A stretch of 64,000 nucleotides of DNA, from positions 62,001 through 126,000 of the forward strand of contig JAEBUN010000033.1 in NCBI GenBank assembly GCA_023014365.1, read 5' to 3'. The translations under genes and the position numbers were made by a program. Source of the stretch: Lepiota brunneoincarnata. Taxonomy: Eukaryota > Basidiomycota > Agaricomycetes > Agaricales > Agaricaceae. Under the pieces are notes generated by a model, which saw nothing but the letters and a program-made list of their open reading frames with translations, had not been told where the DNA came from and made no database searches. Each line of letters starts with the position of its first letter. Within the stretch, counting starts at the first letter, position 1. Below, piece by piece: positions 56,568 to 64,000 of the stretch.

Positions 56568-57800
56568 TTAGTCGGAGTCCGAGAAGAGGAAGCGGACGAG
56601 TCCATCATCTGTAGACATTTTGAGGGTCAGACTAGGGGTGTGACGGACGGCAACCTGCACGCCCGGTCCGAGAGCCTCAACCCACTCATTAATAACCTGC
56701 CTTTTGGCGGCGGCACAGGTACACGGATGACACTGTTCCTCCAATGCGACGATATCAATGCGGCGTATAGCCGGGACACGTAAATGGGGGAGGAGGAGAC
56801 AAAGGTTCCCAAGCCAGCCTGTCGCTTTGAGAGTGCGAAGGTTAGGCAGGTGTATGACGCTCTCGGGAACACGCGCAGAGTGCTGATACTTGTTCAGAAT
56901 CTCGAGGTGTGTGAGGTTGGGCAGGTAGGGGAGGATGTCGGTGTAGGCGTAGTAGGGGCAGGAATCGAGGTAGAGAGATGTGATTTGGGGGGAGAATGTG
57001 GGGAGGTGGGTAGGGTCGGCATTGGGTCGGGTGCGGTAGTCGTATATTGCCAATCGGGATAGAGAGGGGGTGCAGGTGAAGCGAGTGGGAGTTTGGATGA
57101 GGCCTGGGGAGGGGTTGAAGCTTGTCAGGCCGAGGGCGGTAAGATGTGGCGTGGGGATGTGGCGAAAGGCGGGCGGGAGCCAGGTGGCGAGAATGTTGGT
57201 GGTGTAGGGGCAGAAGTAGACTTTATCCCATCTGTGTGCGGAGGTACAGAGTTTTGTAATTAAGGGGACGAGATGGGCGGAGTCTTGGTAGTGGGTGCCT
57301 GTGAGGGCGAAACTGAGGGGGAGGGTGCGGGAGTATGTGATACAGGCGTCGAGGCGAGTAAGGAGGCGAGTGTAGTTGGGCGATTTTCCTTGCAGGTGGG
57401 AGAGGTCGATAAGGAGGGTGGACCAGAGCTTGGGGGTGGAGAGTGCGGTTTCACGCCAGAGGCCGCAGACTTGGATGATTGTCCAAAGGGAGTCGGTGTG
57501 TAAGTTGACGGAGGTGAAGCCCTCTGTGCAACGTGCTTGGAAAATTTCACATAGGAGCTCGTAAGGGAGCCGTCGAATGGGTGCGAGGAGGCTCTTGTGA
57601 AAGTCGAGGTCACGTTGGATTGCTTGACGTTTGTGGAGGAGACTTTGGAGGGTCGTCTGGAGGTGTTCGATATCCAAACTAACGTTTGAGATATCGGACT
57701 GTGCGGATTCGATGAGGAATTGAATTCTGGACACTTCAGCGTTGTGATGGAGAGGGTCTTTAGACCAAGAGTGGAGAGATCCGGAGATAGAATAGGACAT
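56568..57800 (-). CDS. F-box protein, intronless
   Basis: One uninterrupted exon of 410 residues from the ATG at 57800 (MSYSISGSLHSWSKDPLHHN). An N-terminal helix pair (LDIEHLQTTLQSLLHKRQAI) precedes an F-box-like segment, LAPIRRLPYELLCEIFQARC, with LWTIIQVCGLWRETALSTPK. Leucine-rich stretches follow (LPNLTHLEILNKYQ, VIHLPNLRTLKATG, LLLPHLRVPAIRRIDIVAL). This architecture is a very large, fast-evolving family in Agaricomycetes and would act as an SCF receptor. The substrate is unknown. Confidence 0.82.
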   Translation of the reverse strand: MSYSISGSLHSWSKDPLHHNAEVSRIQFLIESAQSDISNVSLDIEHLQTTLQSLLHKRQAIQRDLDFHKSLLAPIRRLPYELLCEIFQARCTEGFTSVNLHTDSLWTIIQVCGLWRETALSTPKLWSTLLIDLSHLQGKSPNYTRLLTRLDACITYSRTLPLSFALTGTHYQDSAHLVPLITKLCTSAHRWDKVYFCPYTTNILATWLPPAFRHIPTPHLTALGLTSFNPSPGLIQTPTRFTCTPSLSRLAIYDYRTRPNADPTHLPTFSPQITSLYLDSCPYYAYTDILPYLPNLTHLEILNKYQHSARVPESVIHLPNLRTLKATGWLGNLCLLLPHLRVPAIRRIDIVALEEQCHPCTCAAAKRQVINEWVEALGPGVQVAVRHTPSLTLKMSTDDGLVRFLFSDSD

Positions 57801-58023
57801 AGGTATTCACAACAGACGGAGAGAGGGTGTCTCTGACTGAAGCATCGTGAAAGACTAGAAGTAGACCCGAGTTACGCTCGCGAGACATTTCCCAAGATCC
57901 GCTTGTGGTCGATAGCGGGAGCACGAATCACGGAGGAAGTGGCTCTTTGGTCCTAGAAACTCGCATCCTCGCAAAGCGGACCATAACCATATATAGACCC
58001 TTGGTCCGTGCGCATGCCACCTC

Positions 58024-58030
58024 TATATAA
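58024..58030 (+). promoter_or_regulatory. TATA box of U2 snRNA gene
   Basis: TATATAA lies about 27 nt upstream of the inferred U2 5' end, a normal TATA distance. Confidence 0.55.
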
Positions 58031-58050
58031 GCAGCCCTCTGGCCACTTTA

Positions 58051-58240
58051 ATTCCTTACCACTCTGGCCTTTTGGCTTAGATCAAGTGTAGTATCTGTTC
58101 TTAATAGTTTAACCACTATTATGGAGGCACCGCCTCCATTATTGGTTATCTAATTTTTGTCGCCCCAGCCCCTCGTCCTCTGCTTGCACGACTTGGGCGT
58201 GATGACTCTGCCGCTGCACTACTGGCTTATGTCGTCAGGG
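58051..58240 (+). ncRNA. U2 spliceosomal snRNA
   Basis: The highly conserved U2 5' region is present: GGCCTTTTGGCTTAGATCAA, then the branch-point pairing element GTAGTA at 58088-58093 within AGTGTAGTATCTGTTCTT. A stem IIa/IIb-like region follows (GGAGGCACCGCCTCC hairpin at about 58123-58137). An Sm site AATTTTTG is at 58152-58159. Two 3' stem-loops come next; the last pairs GATGAC (58201) with GTCGTC (58231) and has a TGCACTAC loop as in stem IV. The length of about 190 nt is right. U2 pairs with the intron branch site during splicing. The ends are estimated to within a few bases. Confidence 0.93.
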
Positions 58241-58557
58241 GATCCCTTTTTTAAAGGGTCTTTTCTCTTTCTTTTTGTTTGGTTGATGCCTTTTGTCAGT
58301 TGACAAGTGGGCTGCACCGGCAAATGGAATGCAGAACAAGATTTATTGTAGAATATCTTGATCTTTATTTTTTAATTGTGAAATAGAAATTTCCATTGTT
58401 TTTGACCAAGTGAAAATGTGACTACCTCAAATTAAACTAACTAAAGTAATTTGATGATACTGAGGTGAATGAGATATCCTGTCATAAAAGGGAATAACCC
58501 AACAAAGCAAAAGTATACAAATTGCAAAAAGGAACTGAAAAGGTTACTAATGAAATC
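58241..58557. other. AT-rich spacer downstream of U2
   Basis: A T6 run at 58249-58254 follows the last U2 stem. The rest is AT-rich and non-coding, ending at the 3' end of the UBE3D-like gene. Confidence 0.45.
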
Positions 58558-61500
58558 CTATGCCCTCCGCAGCCATCCCACCTCTAAGTCAGCCATGCTG
58601 CGGAGATTCTTGGGATAGACAGCATTCGTCTCCCTGAGAATAGCCGCAAGTCGCTGACAAATACTCATTGGGTACTGAGAGAAACTCAGCCTGCGGAAAG
58701 TTAGGGATACTTGGCCAGAATGCTGCGGACGCATGGGGGTCAAATAATTATTCAAACGAGCGTAATACGGTACCCACCTCTTCAGGTCAGCGGATGCTTC
58801 CGCTGGGCCGAGTAGCTTGAACAAAACTTTCGCAGCAAAGATGGAGCCGGTCTTTGGGATTATCCGGTGTGAAACGGCGCTATAAGAGATGCGCATCCCG
58901 GGTCGGAATAACCATATCTAGAAAAGTGTCGTTTCCCCCCGTTTATGAAAAATCCTTCCGGAAAAGTGGCGAAAAAGGCTCACGAGAATCCTCGCCCGTT
59001 CTTCCTCCTCATCTCGGATGACAAACCGATAAGTAGCATGCGCCGAAACGTATTCCATCATATCCCCAACTATAAACGCGGTCAAGGGGATTTTCAGCGG
59101 CCTACCATTGGACCGGATTCCGACAAGGGATGAATTGGCCGATAGGGCAAAGACCGGAATGATTGTAAGAAAAGGAAATGAGTGATATGATCAATTAGCG
59201 TCGATGGCCCACCACTGATATGAAAGCGTTCATTACGTACTCGGTTGTTGGACTGACAGGGCGTATTGCATACTTGAGCATCCGATACATCATAGGGCTT
59301 GCGCTGCCATTTTGGTCGTCACATTCCTGACAGCGTCCCACGACATTACCACACAGGCATCGTACGAGTATCCAGTTCTGCGCGTGCTAAAAGAGGAGGG
59401 TGAGTTAGGACTTGGCGTCGATAAATTAAAAAAAAAATGAATATCAATAAATATCTGCTCAAACGTAGCCCCCACGACGTTGACCTCTGTTTTGCATGGG
59501 AGTTGTTTGAGAGCAGGCCTACAGGCAGCCTCGTGGACACCTGCTTGTTTCATCTTGGACGTTTGGTATCAACCGAGACGTCAATCCCGACAAGTCCCCA
59601 CGGCCGTTGTTAGCTGGCATTTGAGGTTTCCCACAACACCAGAAACTCACAAGCCACCGGGAGGACTGTGGGAGAGACCATTGGTAGGATGCCAATGTCG
59701 GTCTTCTTGCGCGCCCGACCAAACGAGGTAGTGCAAAGGAGCGAGGAAGGAATATACTAATATATTAACCGAGAAAAAGAGTCGTCAATGACACACCTTG
59801 AGCCGTTCAGACAAATAGAGGTTGTTCTTGTGAATGGCCGACTCCTCAAACAGGATATAGCTCCCACCGACCAGAGCTTGGCCGCTCTTGGGCCATAATC
59901 CACGTTTACTATGCTTGGCAACGTGTTCGTGCAACTTTTGATCCGAATGGCACATCCACGCCTCCACGAGCTCCTCCCAGTGCTCTGAAGGCAAGTCCCG
60001 GTAATCTTTGATCTTTCCCGATTGAATGAGAGGGAGCGAACATGAGGCGCAAATGAAAGTCGTGGGGTTAGAGGCGTTCAATTGCGACGCGTCGAGTAGT
60101 GCTTTGTCACCTCCAGGCAGATCGGAGGATGACGAAGGACGGGATGACGAAGACGTCGGTAGCTTTATTTCAAAGTGACTTCCTTGCACCCTCACTTCCT
60201 TTTTACCAACGGTAGCGTAGCCTGGGAGGATCAGTTGACCAGAAGAAAGCGCCCCACTTTTGAGTATCAGGAATTCGCTGCCCGAGTCGGAATCATGCGG
60301 GATCGATGAAGGGGATACATTAGCCTCGATGTCGACCCCGGGCGTGACTCCGGACGCTGTGAAGTACACCAAGATATGATGCAGATTCTCATAATTCTCC
60401 GCGACGTAAGATACGTCAAAGACTGCAAACGACACGGTCTATAATGAAATCAAAGATCGGAGAGCCACGGTAACATACCTGTTGCCTGCCCTCTGGATTT
60501 TGGACGCGAGTTGCCTCTGGAGGACGATGGACGTAACCATGAGAGAGGCGGCGCGGACAGACTTCTACTTCTACTTTTCTTTTTCAGTTTCGATGAGAAG
60601 GATTCTGGTCCCTCGTCGGGAACAAGGTGCGGGGGCGGCGGCTCCTTGACGAACTCTGGCAAGCTCAACAAGGCCCTTGGATCGGATTTGACCATTTCGG
60701 GCGGTACGGCTTCGCGAATAAACTCTGGTAAGCTGAGCAAGGCGTTGGGATCCTTGGTGCGTGGGTGAAGCGTTGCATCCTGATTGTGTATGCGACGGGA
60801 GTCCGAATGACGCGCCAATTTTTCCACAAAAGCGTCCCTCTGTAGTACTCCCTTGTCTCAGATTTCTATTGTCCCATACATTGACTGAGACTCACCTTTT
60901 CCAGATCCTTCTGCTTTGCCTTTTCCAAACGACCCTGCATTCCGCCCTCTAGGATAACGGCCTGGTCTCTGAGAGTCCGCTCAGAAGCCTTACCCACGAG
61001 GTCAAGGAGATTTTCCAAATCCTGCACGTCTCGCTCTTTCTGCTTGCCGCTTGAGACGGATCTCGATGCATTTCCCTCCCGACTAGCTCTCTCGAGCTCT
61101 GCGAGTTTTGAAGACTTGAGTTCTACACGCTGGTTGTGCAGCTGTGGAGCAACCATGTATAATCTATCAATGGCCATTGTGACTGACTCGAGGTCCATCC
61201 GCATCTTCTCATCCGTAAAACGGACACCGAGCTGGGTTTGCTGAGACGGTGCGGCCTTCATTTTGGGCTCGTCCAATGAGGGCCTGGAAGTCATGTCGTA
61301 GTCGGGTGGGTTTTCGGAATCATAATAATTCGCTTCATCATAATGGGGAGGAAGATTATCGATCGCGAAACAAGATACGTTGTCCGTACGTTCTTTACAT
61401 AAACCAACCACGGTTTCGAGCTGCTCGTCGATCCGCGTCCATAGCAGAGCTGTTTCCACGGCCAGAACGGGAGAAGCACCCTTTGGGAGCAGGTCTGGCT

Positions 61501-62302
61501 GGGAGGTCAGGCGTTCGACTTGTAAATCGCTTAATTGGCGTTTCAGCGTATCAAACAGATCAGCCGGGGGCGGCAGCTCAGGGTCTTCCAGTGAATCCCG
61601 GCTGAGTGACCGAGCACCCGAGCGGCACGATGTCGCATAGATGATGGACAAGCGGCTGAAGTGGGAGAGAAGAGAAACAAGGGCATTTGCGAGCGTAGCG
61701 TCCTTGGACTCTAAATTCGCCGAGAGCGCGTCAACCCGGGCGCGGAGCTCGTGGAGGAGCTCTGTGTCGGACAAGTCATCGGGCTTTTCGACCATTTCGT
61801 CCTGAGCTTGTTGCTGACGGAGATTCAGGACAAGGGTATGAAGAGCGGAAGATGAGATGTCAGGGAGGGGCCGCTGCGAAGCCGATGATTGTGGGTTAGA
61901 GGGCATGGAGTGTCGGCGGTCTGGGATGATTGGATTCCAGTGGATTGGAGAGGAGAGCAGGTCATTGAGAGTCATAATGCATGACTTCTGAACATATGAG
62001 ATCGAGGGCATGAGATCACTCTGAAGATGCATGTGAGAAGCGTCTTTCTGCAATAGTGCGGAGGGGCCACTCACGAGAACGCCAGGAGACGTTTCTTCCT
62101 GTAGGCTATCTTCATTCTTTGTCCAGTCATTTCGGACCTGTTCTCTGGGAGCCGGGGCTTGATCCAGCTGGCTCGGGGGAGAGCCATTGGACTGGATTTG
62201 ATCCAGTTGCTCTGTTGGGAACGGAGCCGGAACTGCAGATAACACGATAGAGTGCTGCGTAGAGACCGATGGGGCAGTCTTGGGTCGAGTGAGGGTAGCC
62301 AT
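58558..62302 (-). CDS. HECT-like (UBE3D-type) E3 with long N-terminal coiled-coil extension
   Basis: Exon 1 is 60896-62302 (start ATG 62302, MATLTRPKTAPSVSTQHSIV), 469 codons with helical, probably coiled-coil segments. Exon 2 (60479-60839) joins in phase and holds a repeat, ALLSLPEFIREA and ALLSLPEFVKEP, and a Ser/Arg/Lys-rich stretch. Exon 3 starts at 60422 (FDVSYVAENYENLHHILVYF) and contains GKKEVRVQGSHFEIKLPT, FICASCSLPLI, YRDLPSEHWEELVEAWMCHS and GQALVGGSYILFEES, hallmarks of the HECT_2/UBE3D family. Later exons add VRCLCGNVVGRCQEC, YRMLKYAIRPVSP, AFIVGDMMEYVSAHATYRFV and the end DLEVGWLRRA (stop 58558). Family members bind E2 enzymes and may ubiquitinate cyclin-like substrates. The single-gene model rests on phase; exons between 59785 and 58900 are only roughly placed. 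Confidence 0.75.
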
Positions 62303-63013
62303 ACTGCAAACTGCTGGGGGACGAATGGGTCTGGAAGAAACAGAGCAGAGAAAGTGACGCAAAAACGCACGGGATTCCCCCTTGGAGGTCTTAGAACACC
62401 CTGACAGGTACCGCCACCAATATCAATGCCCTTGTCAGCGGTAGTCACCTTGGGAGAGGATGGACCCTGGCGAAAAAGGTTCTTGCGATATGAAAGCCGT
62501 AAGTTGGGCAACCCACGAGGTGGGCGAGGAAGCAGGAAAGAAAGAAAAGATGATCAAGCGTCCACAGCCCCTGCTCCTGTTGTTGTTGTCGTTGTTGTGT
62601 TATTGTTGTTCTAGTGCTGCGACGTGATGAAAATTGGGCGGGACTGATATGTCATGAGGAGATGTGATAAGTATGCTCGACCTTTCCCCCCCGCTAGCAC
62701 CCTGTCAGGGATCCTGAGGGGCGAAATTCTTGGATACGGTCACGTGTTGTACCCAGTGAGGCGTATGAATTTCCTTTATAGGAAGGTAGCTGTATATTCG
62801 AAAGCGAATTAGTCGGCCACGATGACCCGGCAATGCATGTTCCTGGCTTAAATGCTCGGTCCCTAATCACATTGGCTACTCACGACCTTCACGACCCCGT
62901 TTACACGACTCTGAAGCTCAAAAACAAATTATTTTCCTCAAAGTGCATAAAAGAGCCGTCATACCTTGCCCTTTTTTCTTTTAATACCGACCTCCAAACC
63001 CCACCCCCCAACC
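62303..63013. other. divergent intergenic region
   Basis: Promoter region between the UBE3D-like gene and the last gene. It includes a TTG/GTT microsatellite and no coding potential. Confidence 0.45.
62578..62610 (+). repeat. imperfect TTG trinucleotide microsatellite
   Basis: A run of TGT/TTG units with two interruptions (TGTTGTTGTCGTTGTTG and on). It lies upstream of both divergent genes. Confidence 0.6.
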
Positions 63014-64000
63014 ATGTCGGGCACTATGCTTCCCGACTTCACCGAGGTCCTTCAGGACAACCCAACAGCCCGTCCACGCAGACACACTCAAATCAACAAT
63101 GGGAACCGTCGCGAGACTATCTTGAGCTTGGTGGAGATGCTGCTACAGAGCGACGAAGTAGCTAAACGTAAGTTGCCTCTGTGCACAGGCTATCTCTGGT
63201 TCTGGCTCAGTAGATCTTGCAGGCAAAGAACAAGGGCCCAGCTTTGAAGCTGACAAAGACATCCGTGAGTCGATGCCCCCCCTTCCTCCTCCTCCTTCCC
63301 TCGCCTCAATGCAGTCCCCCAACCAACGCGCGTTTATAAATAGCCTCCGTCGATGAACATCTGCAGGATACCGGCACAGAGGTGTTTAATAAATTCTCCA
63401 GGTAAGCAAGGTCTCTTGAACCGGCATATCCGCAGCAAAGTGGCCGTGCTCAGAACAACCTAACATCCCACCCGCAGACGGATGAGCAACTTCGACCGAG
63501 AGGTACTGGACCTGCACATAGCCCCCTACTCAACCGACCTGATACCCACTCACAGCTGCGTAATTTTGCCAACGCTGCACGGCAACTCGGAAGCTCTGTA
63601 GCTATTCTGTCCTCGGCATTCCACCTCCGAGAGCGCCTAGCCCAAATTCTTTTCCTCTACCGAGAGAATGCAGCTGCCCTCTTTCCTCGCAAGATATCGC
63701 GAGCCCCAAAAGAGTCCCTCATAAACGACCAATCCGCTGGAAGACGCCGTGGCCGGAGATGGCGAACCAAGGCCCCTTCCCACATTGTCCAGCCCATAGT
63801 GAACGAGGATATCGACGTGGAGGACTTCCCTAACCAAATGGAATTATTTGCAAAGGAGATTTCCACATTTCTCAACTGCCTCAACGAGTTCCCCGAGTTC
63901 ACTGACGAAGCCGTCAATGCTTCTATCTTGTCATTTGAAAGGGACTTGCAGGTAAGTTGCCATTGCTCCGCGCCTCTTTCTGCACCCTGACCGGCATGAA
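63014..64000 (+). CDS. unrecognised conserved-looking protein, 3' part missing
   Basis: The ATG at 63014 starts MSGTMLPDFTEVLQDNPTAR. At least six exons keep phase: after VAKR come KEQGPSFEADKDI, PSVDEHLQDTGTEVFNKFS, a 25-nt micro-exon (63478-63502, RRMSNFDRE) and a long exon from 63556 (LRNFANAARQLGSSVAILSS, LRERLAQILFLYRENAAALF, PRKISRAPKE, DIDVEDFPNQMELFAKEIST). A GTAAGT donor at 63951 shows that it continues beyond the window. The sequence is strongly alpha-helical. I do not recognise the family. Confidence 0.7.

Overview
The window looks like a nuclear chromosome segment from a basidiomycete fungus, most likely an Agaricomycete. Genes are dense, on both strands and mostly broken by short introns of about 46-75 nt. 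The recognisable set fits: kinase-less Mad3, Erg6 sterol methyltransferase, Rad52, Stn1, Sec2, Ede1/Eps15-like EH protein, Cab2, Fmt1, a HECT-like E3, F-box proteins with Cys-rich tails, a secreted GPI-type PEBP, and a U2 snRNA. I see no rRNA, convincing tRNA, CRISPR array or intact transposon. Splice sites were deduced by hand from reading-frame continuity and GT/AG signals. Exon coordinates are therefore models.

Layout. 1-10 kb: a partial two-RRM protein (-), a small secreted peptide candidate (-), MAD3 (-) head to head with a multi-exon F-box protein (+), then a secreted PEBP-domain protein (-). 10-18 kb: a Dal5/Tna1-like MFS transporter (-) among weak candidates and spacers. 18-28 kb: ERG6 (+), an unrecognised Ala/Pro-rich gene (+), an S9 prolyl-oligopeptidase-type enzyme (-) and RAD52 (+). 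28-43 kb: STN1 (+), a frame-broken peroxisomal acyl-CoA oxidase (+), an Ede1-like endocytic scaffold (-), an HMG-box factor (-) and SEC2 (+). 43-46 kb: phosphopantothenate-cysteine ligase and methionyl-tRNA formyltransferase in close tandem (-). 46.2-52.5 kb is gene-poor. 52.5-64 kb: an Edc1/PNRC-like decapping-motif protein (+) followed by a 2.8-kb pyrimidine-rich tract, a second F-box protein (-), the U2 snRNA (+), a large UBE3D-like protein (-) and a partial gene running off the right edge (+).

The genes form no single pathway or cluster. They are ordinary housekeeping functions: checkpoint, repair, telomere, vesicle traffic, sterol and CoA synthesis, splicing and mRNA decay. The main oddity is a run of reading-frame breaks in conserved genes between 24.0 and 40.2 kb. 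They fall in six genes and nearly all are one extra base modulo 3. In the S9 peptidase and RAD52 the break coincides with a short imperfect duplication that could be read as an ultra-short GT-AG intron. Four introns are best explained by GC-AG splicing. A HECT-like E3 domain appears joined in phase to a long coiled-coil N-terminal region.
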